From Straminergon stramineum (lineage: Eukaryota > Streptophyta > Bryopsida > Hypnales > Calliergonaceae), in contig OY987272.1 in NCBI GenBank assembly GCA_963920665.1, positions 1,369,001-1,433,000 of the forward strand: a stretch of DNA of 64,000 nt. Direction: 5' to 3'. How positions within the stretch are numbered: position 1 is the first letter of the stretch; the number at the start of each line of letters is the position of its first letter. The position numbers and the translations under genes were made by a program. Below, piece by piece: positions 50,824 to 63,400 of this stretch. The notes beneath the pieces were generated by a model. The model was not told where the DNA came from. It saw only the letters and a program-made list of their open reading frames with translations, and ran no database searches.

Positions 50824-51115
50824 GTTAGATCTCTGTTGAAATTCCCAATACCTATATGTTGGCCATGGGGCCAGGTGAGGTTGGTAATGGGTGGTTCTAC
50901 CATACACCTGAAGCCCACAAAAGTGCAGATGGTAAGCTTACCTGGGTAGGGAAAAGTTAAAGCTGCATCCAAAGTGGGCCTTGTAATGCACAAATGGATC
51001 CACCAGCTACTGGTATTAATAACCCACCAACTCATGATGCCAAATTTTTCACATCCAATCCAAAATGGACACAACTGAGCAGCGGTGATGAAGAGCAAGA
51101 CAAAATTCCGAAATA

Positions 51116-51560
51116 TTAACCCTTAAAGGAACAGACTAGTGCCTGTGGAAATCATCTCCTTTTGGAATCATGCAACATTACCTATTTTAAAAAATCCAAA
51201 AACTCTCATTGGACATCAAACTATTGTGCACGATTTCTCCTTTTCTGTACAAAATTCTAAGGATGAACAATTCCACTTATGTCTTACATAGGAAGATTCT
51301 TTGTTGTCCATTGGGTGAAAAACATCCTTGGTGTCATTTAACCCTTAAAAAAGAAATCATCCCTTTTGGGATTGTATGGTATCATCTACTTTTAAAAATT
51401 AAAAAAAATACTCATTGGAGATCAAATAAGTACATGTGCAAAATCTCTCCTTTTGGCACGAAATTCTAAGGATGAACAATTACAATTTTGTCCTATGTAG
51501 GAAGAAACTTTGTCATCCATTGAACAAAAATGGTCCTCAATGTCGTTTAACCCCTAAACA
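51116..51560 (-). repeat. Two tandem TTAACCC-family copies
   Basis: Units at about 51116-51347 and 51338-51556 share the boundary TTTAACCCTTAAAA. Both contain ATCATCTACTTTTAAAA/ACCTATTTTAAAAAATCC, CTCATTGGA(C/G)ATCAAA, TTCTAAGGATGAACAATT, GTCATCCATTG and a GTCGTTTAACCC-type end. Confidence 0.65.
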
Positions 51561-52133
51561 TCCAAATTCATCTCCAGAATTGACGATTTGAGATAAATCA
51601 TTGTAAAGTGCTATTGGAAGCATATTTTGGATTCGATATATGATTAAAAGTTATAAATTTAGATTTGTAGATTCCATTTGTACGGTTAGATTCACCAATG
51701 CTATTTCTAGGCTTTTTTTTATATATTTCGAAAGGGAAATTCTAAAATTCCTTCAAAATTCAATTATAAGCAAAATATTATCATTTTGTGAGTATAATTT
51801 ATTGGAATGCATTTGAAATGAGGTTCTCTTCACATGGTGATTTAAAAAAAATTGTGTTCTTCAAATCTATGACCTCATTTTGGCAAATCCAATTTTGAAC
51901 TAGAGTCAATGCAATTTTGGCTTGGTCAACCACTTGACATACTTGTCCATTTGTAATTTTAGAAAAATATGTACTCTAGGAACACCAAAGTCAACCTTTA
52001 GATAGGACAACAACTTGATAAAGTATCTCTACAAATTAGAAAACTTTCATCCAAGGAGTAACAAGGATGAAATTTCAATTTTAGAACATTCATTGTCCGG
52101 AAAAAAAAGGATGTTAGAGCCCTTAGGGGTTAA
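51547..52133. mobile_element. 587-bp TIR element, TTAACCCCTAA ends
   Basis: TTAACCCCTAA (51547-51557) is mirrored by TTAGGGGTTAA (52123-52133). The interior matches the element at 53310-53881 along its length (AAGTGCTA(C)TTGGAAGCATATTTTGGA, TTAGATTCACCAAT, ATGAGGTTCTCTTCACATGG, CTTGATAAAGTATCT). Confidence 0.65.
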
Positions 52134-52565
52134 CACTTAAAGGAAATCATCCCCGTTGGCACCATGTGATGTCATCTACTTTAAAAAATTCCAAAAATAC
52201 TCATTGGAGATCAAACTACTACATGTGCAAGATTTCTCTTTTTTTGCACAAAATTCCAAAGATCAACAAATGCACTTCTGTCCTACATAAGAAGATTCTT
52301 TGTCATCCATTGGACAAAAAACATCCTCGATGTCATTTAACCCTTACATGACACACTAATGACCATGGAAATCATCCCTTTCGAAACCATGTGACATGAT
52401 CTACTTTAAAAAAGAAAAATACTCAGTGGAGATCAAACTACTGCATGTGCACGATTTCTCCTTTAATTTTTGCACAAAATTCTAAGGCTGAACAATTACA
52501 CTTCTGTCCTACATAAGAAGATTCTTCATCATCCATTAGACAAAAAACGTCCTGGATGTCGTTAA
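52130..52565 (-). repeat. Two more tandem TTAACCC-family copies
   Basis: Units at about 52130-52345 and 52338-52565, joined at ATTTAACCCTTACATG. Each carries ATCTACTTTAAAAAA, GAGATCAAACTACT(A/G)CATGTG, ATTTCTC...TTTTTGCACAAAATTC and ACATAAGAAGATTCTT. Confidence 0.65.
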
Positions 52566-53309
52566 AGTTACACAGCTGCAACCACTGACTTTCAACGAGG
52601 AATTCAAAGGTGTCCACCTATATATCAGAAAAGTCTTTTTTTTTTTCCTCTCTATTCATATGAGCTCTTACGCCCGCAGCAGTCACACTTAAAACACGTA
52701 CATCCAATGGAGCATTCTTGAAACAAAAGCCAAGTCTGAGACGCGATCACTTAATATGAACTCTTGAAGATGGTGAGCTCAGCCTCTTTATGATTTGGTG
52801 GGTTGGGTGTGTCTTGAAAGCAGTTGTGGCCCGTCAACAACATTAGCATGGTATTCCCACTCACACACATTTGGGAGTCATGGAATTACGGCATCTTGTT
52901 GACGGTGATACTGATGGCGTCCCAACAAGACGGGGCAGTACGTTTGGTGGCTGCTGACTCGTCAAGAGCCTTAAACCACTAATAAAAGTATGTAAGTTCT
53001 TAAGTGGTCACAGCAAGAAGGTGAAACTGACGGTGCACCTAGAATCGTCAAAATAAGGCAATTCAGGTATTTCAGCTGATAGTTGCACTGAGACACCTTT
53101 TATAAGAAAAAAAATGTTTACAAGTGTGGTATTAGCAATTGAAAATCATGAATTTTCAAAAAAAAGAAAAGAATTTTTGGATGAGACATGTGATTATTAT
53201 GAATTTTTAAAAATTTCAGCTTTGAAAATGTCCACATTATATCTTGGTCTTAACAATTGAAATCTAGAAAATCAACAATTAACTCATTGCAATTAAGTAA
53301 GGGAATGGT
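52566..53309. other. Non-repetitive island between repeats
   Basis: 52566-53060 is GC-richer than its surroundings and may be a remnant of unique sequence. No ORF or RNA gene could be recognised. 53060-53309 is AT-rich. Confidence 0.35.
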
Positions 53310-53881
53310 TTAACCCCTAAATGTCCAGATTTATCTCCAAAATAGTGACAGTTTGAGAAAAATCATTATAATAAAGTGCTACTTGGAAGCATATTTTGGA
53401 ATTGATATACAAATGGAAGTTGTAGATTATGATTTTTAGATTCCATATATATGGTTAGATTCACCAATTTTATCATTCTTATTTTTTTTATAAATTTTGA
53501 AAGAGAAATTCTAAAATTCCTTGAAAATTTGATTATAAGCAAAATATTATCATTTTTTTGTTGGAATGGATTTGAAATGAGGTTCTCTTCACATGGTGAT
53601 TTCATGAAATTTTTGTGTTCTTCCTATCTCTGACCTCATTTAGGCTAACCCAGTTTAGAACTAAAGTCAATGCAGGTTGACCACTTGACATACTTGTGCA
53701 TTTGTAATTTTAGAATAATATAAACTCTAGTAACACTAAATCCAACCCTTAGATGGGACAAAAACTTGATAAAGTATCTTCACAAATTAAAATAACTTTT
53801 ATCCAAGTAGTTAGGAGGATGAAACTAGTGTTTCAAACTGTTCATCGTCTAGAAAATGGACATCGACGCGTTATTGGTTAA
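53310..53881. mobile_element. Second copy of the about 580-bp TIR element
   Basis: The left end TTAACCCCTAA is intact (53310-53320). The right end (TTATTGGTTAA, near 53871-53881) is decayed. The internal sequence is collinear with 51547-52133, with substitutions and small deletions. Confidence 0.6.
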
Positions 53882-54930
53882 TGTTGATACTTTGGGGGAT
53901 ACTATCAATGGAAGTCTACTTGTTAGGAATGGATACAAGGATGGTTTTGGGTGTTTTTACCTTTAGCTAACAAAACCACCTTTGACAAAATTAGTATAAA
54001 ATTGAGCCTAATCCCCCCTTTCATTATACCATCATGTCATGTCGATTGTATAATTATATCCACTTATAAATTTATAAACCTAAGCTTGAAAGAACTTGGA
54101 GGCCTAGAAGTGGACAATGGATGATTTTCTAGATTATTGTAAAAATGAAGAAAGCAACTACTGGTCCCATACCATATTTAACTAAAAATGAACAATCTAA
54201 AGTCCAGAAATAATACCCCCCAAAGAAATAATTTGAAAATGTATAGACAAACCTTTGGGAGATCATCAAAGAGATCTATGCAAAACATCAAGAGATGTGT
54301 ACATGCAAAACATTGGGAGGTCTAATCAAAACATCGGAAGATTTGTATCCTTCATCATGGGGGGATCTCCCGATATTTTGCAAACATAGTCCAAAATTGT
54401 ATGAATAATCTATATTTAGTTAAACGTGACATTCCCTAAATCATATCATTTATGACATAATACCTTGGTGATAGGTCTCGTCCTTTCAAGGCTAATGCTG
54501 TAATGCACATGAGTAAGCTACGAATCCTGCATGCATTTTAGATCCCACTTAAATTGAGACTTGGGTTGCAGCTGATCACACATTTTCTGACTAAAGAATA
54601 CAATTAGGCTACTAATCCTTCATTTTTCTGAAGCAAGAGCCCCACTTTTGTGCAGGTATCACTCTAGCTAATGGGTGTGATTAGGGTAGAAATTCATCCA
54701 GCCTGCATTTCTTGAGAGCCAATCCCCCATAATTTTGACGTGGGTCTCTGCGGTTGTTGCGAAAGTTGACCAGTTGAATGCGACCATGATACATCAGGTC
54801 CTCAAGGAATTACTAGTCGCGCTTATAATTTTGTGTTATGTTTTACTTTTTTTGCTTCTGGGTGTAGAACTATAGATCGATGTTAATTATAGGCAATTTG
54901 TCAATGTACGTAATTAGGGCTTCAGAGAAG
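53882..54930. other. AT-rich to unique transition
   Basis: No gene supported. GC content rises from about 54.5 kb toward the ABCG gene's upstream region. Confidence 0.45.
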
Positions 54931-54939
54931 CGAATTAAA

Positions 54940-55390
54940 AGAAGCTGCTGCAACGACGTGGTTTGCAGGGTATGCGAACCGTGCACAATTTTTGTTGCGT
55001 ATTTCGATCTCAGTTAGTGGTAATTCCAGATTAACCTTACTTAGTTGGGAGAGCTACAGCAGCAGTTGCAGTGACGCTACATGCAACGACGCCGGTGAGA
55101 GTCACGGGTTTGGTAATGGAGCTTAAGGCTTGCATACATGTTGTGAAGATCGATTTCAATTAATTAGCGGAATTTCAACATTAAGTTTAGTTTATGAGAG
55201 AAGCTACAGTTGAAGCTGCAGCGATGCTACAACAACGACGGTGAGTCAGGTTTGCTAATCGATCGTGCTTGTTGTGTTAAATAGTATGTTGTATATGCAT
55301 ATATTGATGTTGGTCGATCTTAATTAGCAGTAATCCGAGAATTAGCTGTAGAGAAGCTTCACCTAGCTTGTAACGACGTCGGTGGGCCAT
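54940..55390 (+). repeat. Four-unit tandem repeat, about 133-148 bp, upstream of the ABCG gene
   Basis: The phrase (G)AGCT(A/G)C(A/T)G...GC(T/A)ACAACGACG recurs with CAACGACG or TAACGACG near 54951, 55084, 55232 and 55371. Each is preceded by AATTAG.(G/C)(A/G)G(T)AAT...AGAGAAGCT-like sequence and followed by CGGTG(A/G)G. Units are imperfect. Confidence 0.6.
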
Positions 55391-57495
55391 GTCTGTGCAT
55401 ATGATCAACTACCATGGCGGTGTCGTTCCGGTGTAAGTTGCAATTGGTCGTTGTTGCAGTTGGAAAGCTAGGCGGTGGACGCATACAATCTACAACCACT
55501 CGTGCACGTACAGCAAAATCACTAATTGTTTCATTGAAATCTTCCTTTCTTCCTTGCTTTCGATCGGTCCATTCTATATAGGTACCTGAGTTTCATACAT
55601 TCCCCTGCTATTGAATTGCAATTGCAAGCTATCGAAGTCACGAATTGATATATAATTGACCAGACAGGTAGTGCGGCGTACTTTTGTTATCGATGTTCTG
55701 AACATTTATCGATCGCATTCAAGCTGGAGGAGCGAATTGAAGAGAACGCCAGAATTCTCTGTCTCACGCCTGTGACGTTGTTGATGGTGCTGGAGTTAAT
55801 TGCAATTGATTGAAGCAACAAGCGCAGCTGATTGTTATCAATCCTGTCGCCCTCTAGCTTTGGCTTGGTATCGATGAGCACGGTAAGTTTGATCAATCAC
55901 AACCTGGGTTTGTACGGGAGGGAGCGACTTGCTGCTAAGATAGTACTAAGGGTAGATTATGTACGTACACTTATGATTTGGGGCCTATTTGTATGGGCAG
56001 TGGTACTCAAGAAGCTCTCAATACCATTCCTCAAGTGCCGTCATTTCGATGCCTCATACATATGTTCCTTGCTGTGAACGCGTAGATACAATCGTCTGCA
56101 ATGCAAGAATTCTGTTTTTTAGATATTTGTAATTCTGCATGCTCGCTCAGTAGTTACAGTATTTTCGTTAGATGGCGTGATTCAGAGATAGGCCCAAAAC
56201 TGTGATGTGCGTGCTCGAAGGGAGTTTAACTAGGACCGGTGTAATTAAGGTTTCAGGCTGGTGACTGAAACTTTGCGTGTTCATTTTACTGAAACGATCC
56301 ACATTTCGGGAGTACGAGGTTATCTGTGTGTCACGGAAACTCCAAGATCTGAAAAAGCTCTCCCAAATCATGTCAGTAGCGTAGGAAAACAGGAAATCGA
56401 TCATAGCTATGGCGCGAGCTATGGTTGGCATCCAGAGTAGGTTAATTATATACGTTCATACAGCATGGGTGAAAATGCAAACTAGGCGGCTGATGAACAA
56501 ATCCCTCTTAATTTCAGGGTATGTTCGCCGCGCGTAGCGTTGAATTCCTGTACGAATCAACACGATTTGAATTCAGAAACTCTAGCTACAGTCACACAGA
56601 CGATTTCTGACGTGCAGATAGCTAGATATACAACCAAGGCCGCTGGTTTCACGTTGCAAGCTCTATCCCATGAGATTCGATCCGACCAAGATCAGGAAGA
56701 AAACTTCCAAATCACTTCAGTGGCGTATAAAACTAGGAAATTAATCGATCACATCGACGGTGTGCACAGCTACAGTAGCTTCCGTACTAAGATACTTACA
56801 GACAGCAAGCTAAGGTCGAATGGGTACGCTGATGACTAACCCCCGTTGATTTGGTTTCAGGAATCGCCACTAAGGACTGAATAGGTGGAGAGTGATTGCT
56901 GATTTCGATTCATAGAGTCAGGTTTCCAAAAGAATTAGGAAATCATCAGTGAATCCATCACGGCGATGATTTGCACAGCTAGCCAGATTTCATGCTTCCA
57001 TACTTCCATACTTACAAAGTTGAATGCGCACCCTGTTAGTTTCAGGAATTAATCGCCATTAATCTTTGAATAGGTGGAGGTCGACAGATTGCTGATTTCA
57101 GAGATTAAGGTTTCGAAAAAACTAAGGACATCAATCGGACGGGTGCTTCGCATAGCTAGCTTTCATACTTCCATATAAGCTCCGTACGTTGATAAATGAG
57201 CCTCTGTTGAATTGGTTTCAGGAATCGCCATTAATCGTTGAATAGGTGGAGTCAGATTGCGAGATTAAGGTTTCGAAAAGACGATAAACATCAGTCGATG
57301 GCCGGTTTGCATGGTTAACATCCGTCCAGGTTCCATACAGCAGTCTACCGGAATGCGTAGGCTGATAAATGAACCTCTGTTGCGATTGGTTTCAGGAATC
57401 GCCACTAAGGTGTGAATAGGTGGAGATCGATCGACAGATTTCTGATTTCTAAGATTAAGGTATCAATCCAAGCGTTGGTAAAATTGGATCCCGGG
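55391..57495 (+). promoter_or_regulatory. Upstream and leader region of the ABCG gene
   Basis: A TATATAGG TATA-like box lies at 55575-55582 in GC-richer sequence. No ORF of 60-100 codons here (55832-56077, 56540-56839, 56168-56431 -) shows protein-like features. The last 600 bp consist of the tandem array at 56850-57430. A spliced 5' UTR is likely, given the repeated TTTCAG acceptor-like sites. Confidence 0.4.
56850..57430 (+). repeat. Four-unit tandem repeat, about 173-184 bp, directly before the ABCG start
   Basis: GGTTTCAGGAATCGCCA...GAATAGGTGGAG recurs with the TTTCAG ending near 56860, 57044, 57220 and 57394. Between these are TTGCTGATTTC, (A)GATTAAGGTTTCGAAAA, ACATCAGTCGA, CATAGCTAG and GATAAATGA(A/G)CCTCTGTTG. 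The last unit runs into the coding exon. Confidence 0.75.
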
Positions 57496-60400
57496 ATGGG
57501 CGACCGTCGTGCCCTCGAAGTGGGCATGTCCGTGGACTCATCCTCTTGGGGCAGCCGAGCGGTCGCCCGCAGTACCAGTCTTCGCAACTTATCTTGGAAC
57601 GTGGGCTCGGAGCAGCACAACGTATTCGGTTCGGCCAGGATGTCGGACAGAGGCGACGAGATGGATGACGAGGAAGCGCTCAAGTGGGCGGCCATGGAGA
57701 GACTGCCCACCGTGAGAAGGCTACGCACCGCTATGATCCACAAAGGACTCGGGAAGTTCGACCAAGTGGACGTGGCCAAGATTGGACCCTTGGAGAGACA
57801 GATGGTCATTGATAGTTTGCTCAAAGTGATTGAAGAGGATAACGAGGCTTTCTTGCTCAAGCTAAGGAAACGAATTGACACGTAAGTTCATTACTCGATC
57901 ATATAATTATGTGCTCCCAATTGCAATTGCTAGCCTTGTGAACCATTCATACCTTTCCCTGCACATTCAAACCCAACATGTTTAGTCTCGGTTAATTGCT
58001 TAAATTGCAGATGTAGCGTAACATTCACAGTCCTGGAGATCGATTATATACCCTTGTTTCTCTTACGGGAATAACAGAAGTATAGCAGAGGATTATGCAC
58101 CAGGAACGAATAATCAGAGCAAACTTTAATAATTTCCTTGAATTGGTGTGATCCTGAGCCAGAAATTGTTGTGACGCAAATCTACACAGCTCTAAAAACT
58201 AGGCCGGGTATAGAATTACGTTTCAGGCCATGATATTGACGTATTTATTTTGGGGGAGTTAGCAACGTTTTGGAACAGTCCTGCTTGATCAGCGATTTGG
58301 AGCATTTTGCTGAAAAGCTTGTTCCCAAACGTTGCTATTGAAGACTATTAGCAACCCTGGTTTGCAGAATATTTTCGGGAACCATTTGAGTTGCTTAGTA
58401 AGATTTGGTTAAGGTTTCTTGTGAAAAATCATTTAACTTGCAGCTTGATAATTAATGTTATGACGTTCCTCATGAGTAGTAAAATTAACTTTCTGAAGTT
58501 TTGGGGGTCTGTTATATATGTGAAGTAGGAGAGTAAGTCGTTGATGTGGACAAGATTATGAGATGGAACAATGCTCTCTACAACCAATAACTTGGTTGCC
58601 ACTTTCATGGACTCCATTGAGGTTGGGGTACACAGTATGTTATGACACTTTCAACAGTTTAAAACTCAGCAATATATACAGTAGTAACTTGTCCCAAGCT
58701 GGTATAATTCTATATCCAATCGCTTGCTGAATGAATATTTTCCTTCCCTTCCAACGTTCCCTCTTCCAAGCATGGTTTACATCCATGACCTGAATTGCCA
58801 GAAACGATTTCAACTAATTCAAGACGAAATAAGTTGGTGGACTCAAATACGAGGAGTTTCATATTTTTTACACTGGAAATGAATGCAATTGAGGATTGCC
58901 ATCATGTACTCACTGATTGCATTGGCGTGGTTTCGCGGACACAGTGTGGGCATTGAGCTCCCGACCATCGAAGTGAGGTACGAGAATTTGAGTGTAGATG
59001 CTGATTGCTACGTGGGAAGCCGAGCATTGCCCTCCCTCTGGAATGCTGGACGCAATTTTGTGGAGGTAATCACAACCTTTTCGTTCAATTTATATAAAGA
59101 ATTTGTCCTCTGTTTCAGGATTTTAATGTTCATTTGATTTTGATTTTGTTTCCGCAATTTCTGTTTGTGTATGCACTGAGTGTTGCGTAATTTGCATGAT
59201 CGCGAGTAAGTGGATTACATGCCTCAGGCTGAGTCTGAACAAAATTTTTAACATGCTGTGTTTACAAACCTAATCTGACGATTTTTTCTCGCTTTGAGAA
59301 TAGGGAAAATTTGAATTCCGTAGTGCATGAAGTCCAATTTATAGACGGTTTACTTTAGAAGCTCGAAGCTTATTATAGTCACTTCTAAAGCAGATTTGCA
59401 TTGTTAAAAAATGCAGGGCATGTTTTCTTCTTGATTTAATTGTATTTTACTGCCTTAATTGGCATTTTCTGAACAATTCATTTGCAAATCCTTAGGGTAT
59501 AGAAGTGTCTACTTTGGGCTATTAAGGCGCTTTAGTAAAGGGTTAAGTCGGTGAAGAGTAGGCTAAATTTTCTCCTTTCTGAAAATGTTGGGCATGCTTT
59601 CTTCTTCCTATTGGAATATTTTGCTACCTTTCTTGAAACTTCCTGAATGATTTAATTCAATTCCTATAGATATGGAAATGCTTTCTGGCCATATAGGAAA
59701 TGTGGGTTTAAGAATAGGCTAAACCTTCAATCTCCGTATCTACCTGTTGAGGCTCGAATGAATCTCTCACTGCAGAACTCTATGCCCAAACTTTGAGAAT
59801 AGGAAATAGGTACCATGGGATCAATCTGAGTGTCTCCTCGTTTCCCTCGGATTTTGCAGCAATGTCTCAACACGATCAGGATATCAACAACGAAGAAAAC
59901 AGTTCTCAACATCCTTCACAACGTCAATGGAATAATCAAGCCTCAGAGGTACAGATCGGACAAATTCAACAGGGATTAGCATTAGCTTCAAGCTGTGAAA
60001 AATTAGGGCTCAGCTTTGAAATGGGTGCTCTTGCAGGATGACCCTGTTACTCGGTCCACCAGGGTCCGGAAAGACGACTTTATTGCTGGCACTTGCAGGA
60101 AAACTTGACAAAGATTTGCAGGTGAGGAATTATGGAGAAGTCTGGAAATGTGATTGATCATATCCCTTAAACCCTAACAGTAGCGCTATTCGGTATTGTG
60201 ACTATTGTCCAACGATGTATGTATCCCTTCAAAGAGATTTTGTAATTGTGTAAACGATTGTTGTTTTCCTTTTTGGAGAGATTTTTGAAGGTTGTGAGTT
60301 TCTCTTTGGATTTTGTGGACATAGGTTAAAGGCACTGTGACATACAATGGCCATAACCTGGATGAGTTCGTTCCACAAAAGACGGCGGTTTACATTAGTC

Positions 60401-63400
60401 AGACCGATTTACATGTTGCCCAAATGACTGTGCGTGAGACTCTGGACTTCTCGGCTCGTTGCCAAGGCACCGGCACTCGATATGGTAAACATCAATCACT
60501 CTCAAATTCTATAAATAATTTCACTACTAACCCTCCTGAAAGTTTCATTGTTTCATATTTCGATGATTGTGTTTTTTCTTTCTGTTTTTTCAGAGCTACT
60601 TTCAGAGCTTGCTAGAAGAGAAAAACAAGCGGGAATATTCCCCGAGGCGGATGTGGATCTCTTCATGAAGGTAAATTGTTTTCCATGAACCATTCAAGTT
60701 CTTGAGCATTGAATGAATAACTGCTTCGTAAATGGCCACTTCTGGTTATTTTTTTCCTTTTCATAACGAAGCAATTATATGTTGGATACCATTCTCACGG
60801 AATTATATCTATTTCCACTGAATGCAGGCAACAGCTTTGTCAGGAGTAGAGAGTAGTCTTGCAACGGATTACACCCTAAGGGTCAGAGATTCTCTCTTAC
60901 TAAAAGTGTGCTTATTTGTTTTCACTCTTTGGGATAGAGGATAGAGAATACTTATTGATCCACTTTAACATAACATGTATGAGTGTGATGTCTGGAAGAT
61001 GTATAGAGCTCTGGAGAGGTCACTTTGGGTATTAGAGCCGAATATGTTTCAGATCAAAATTTTCTCCATCAATGTGTGATGATTTCTTATGATTTCATTC
61101 AAAGTGGGTGATTGTTAACCTTTATTGAAGAGACAGTAAGCAACCCCATTTGTATTCAATGATGAGTGACCTTAAGCATTCAGCCAGTCATATGCTTAAT
61201 CTCATGGTTGCCAACCAAGTGTATTTGACGAATGAGTTGCTGTTGGTAACAAGGGTCAGTCAATAGGAGACGGGATTAGGTCCCTTGCAGTTTAACATCT
61301 TCGACCATATCTCAATTGAATCTCATACAATAGGTATAGAGTCGTCGAAGTAAATGCAACAGGGACACTGAAATGCATCACTTTCTCTATGGGGTTGTTG
61401 CAGATATTAGGTCTTGATGTTTGCGCAGACACCTTGGTTGGCGATGACATGCGCAGGGGAATCTCTGGCGGTCAGAAGAAACGAGTCACCACAGGTACAG
61501 ATGAGATTTTTTAGAGGTCGGCAGATGAAATCAATTCATCTCCACTTTTCTTTTGCATTCCAACTTACACCTCTTGGAAATGAGCATATGTGATGATTCA
61601 ATGGAATATTCTAGAGCGATGTAGAATTGCATCTCAAATCTTTAATAAATTCTTGTATTGGAGTTGCACAACTCGAAAGATGAAAGTGAGGATGAAACTC
61701 ATCAATGCAACACTTTTGACTTTTGTTAAGAGATTTGCTTGTTTGTGAAGCCTAGAGTGATCCCTCCTTCTAAGTGGTATCATATTAACCCTGAATGAGT
61801 TTTTATGAGTGCAGGAGAGATGATTGTTGGGCCGACTCGTGCCCTGTTCATGGACGAAATCTCAACAGGGCTGGACAGTTCCACCACATTCCAAATCGTG
61901 AAGAGCTTGCGGCAGTTTGCACATGTGATGTCGAGCACAGTGCTCATGTCCTTGTTGCAACCAGCTCCGGAGACCTTTGAGCTTTTTGATGATATTATTC
62001 TACTCTCGGAAGGCCAGATTGTGTACCATGGCCCTCGGGACCACGTTTTGGAGTTTTTTGAGGATTGCGGGTTCAAGTGCCCTGATCGCAAGGGCGTGGC
62101 TGATTTCTTACAAGAGGTACACTCAAACTGCTTTATTATGACCTTCACTAAATTGATACTCCGTATTCTCTATTATCTTGCACAGTTGTCTCATCCAAAG
62201 TATGCCATAACGAATAAGGTGGTAAGATTAAAGAGATTTGGCGGTTACACTAACAATATCATGATACACTTGGTCTTTCTGAAGCCAGAACAAATGATTA
62301 AGAGGGTAAATGATAACTTCTTAAGTAGAAAATGACGAACTTGCTGAGGAATGTCAATGTAGAGAGTATCAATGATCATTAACATGTTCTAGAAAATTTA
62401 CTTGCATTACAATTGATAGTAGTTATAAAAACCTCTTTTGAATGGTATTGTAATTGATAGGGTTTAACACAGCTAGGTTTTTAGAACACTTTTGACGGAG
62501 GGGTTTCTACCAGTACATATTAAAGAAATGGAGCTTGCACTCAATTGAGCATTGATAATTATTCTCTTCCTATGTTGGTTGTCGGTGATCAGGTTACGTC
62601 GAAAAAAGATCAGGAGCAATATTGGATAGATAGAAGGCGTCCTTACCGCTTTGTATCGGTCACGGACTTTGAAGAGAAGTTCAAAAAGTTCCATGTCGGA
62701 GTATCACAGACAATGGAGCTCGCGAATCCCTACCCCAAGCACAGAAGCCACAGGGCAGCCTTGACCCATGAGAAGTACACTGTCACCAAGAAAGAGATTT
62801 TCAATGCCACATTTGCAAAGGAAATTCTCTTGATGAAGCGAGATGCGTTTGTCTACATCTTCAAAACCTCACAGGTATATACTCTTTTTGAAACAGGTTA
62901 CTCCGAAAAAATAGTTTCATTTAATTGAATGTGCACAAAGCCATGTGCATTTTCTTCTACCTTACTGTCCCTTTCCACCAACATTACCTTCAGTAGTGGA
63001 TTCAGTGTTAGTGGGTGGTATGGGGCAGATTATTTTTGTTTGACTAATGGAAACTAAGCCAACAGATCCTTATTTCCTGTGAAGCCATGAGATACTGCAG
63101 TCATCCGGTGGAAATGTACGGGCGGTGCTCCTTCATTTCTATCAGAGATTGCCAGTTTCAGTTAATGGAATTACTGAATGCATCTTAGCATCCTTAAAAC
63201 CGCCAATATTTCATCCACTGTGCTTCTAACATGGTAATTTGAAGTAGAGGAGGCGATCCTCTTTTCCAATATCTTGGATGATAAATTATGTGCAGAAATT
63301 GCTAGAATAGAGTGCATCTTCATGCACACTTTTCAAAAGTCATCAACGAATTTAGCTGATGTGGTTTTTATATGCCCTGGAGTTGTGGCTCTTGATATGT

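Noticed and set aside
57405..57881. A 158-codon minus-strand ORF over the first ABCG exon
   Set aside because: It is antisense to [21 protein letters not shown] conserved PDR sequence.
59793..60041. An 82-codon plus-strand ORF in the ABCG gene
   Set aside because: The real exon here (59860-59948) is in another frame and gives [14 protein letters not shown], which joins the Walker A exon.
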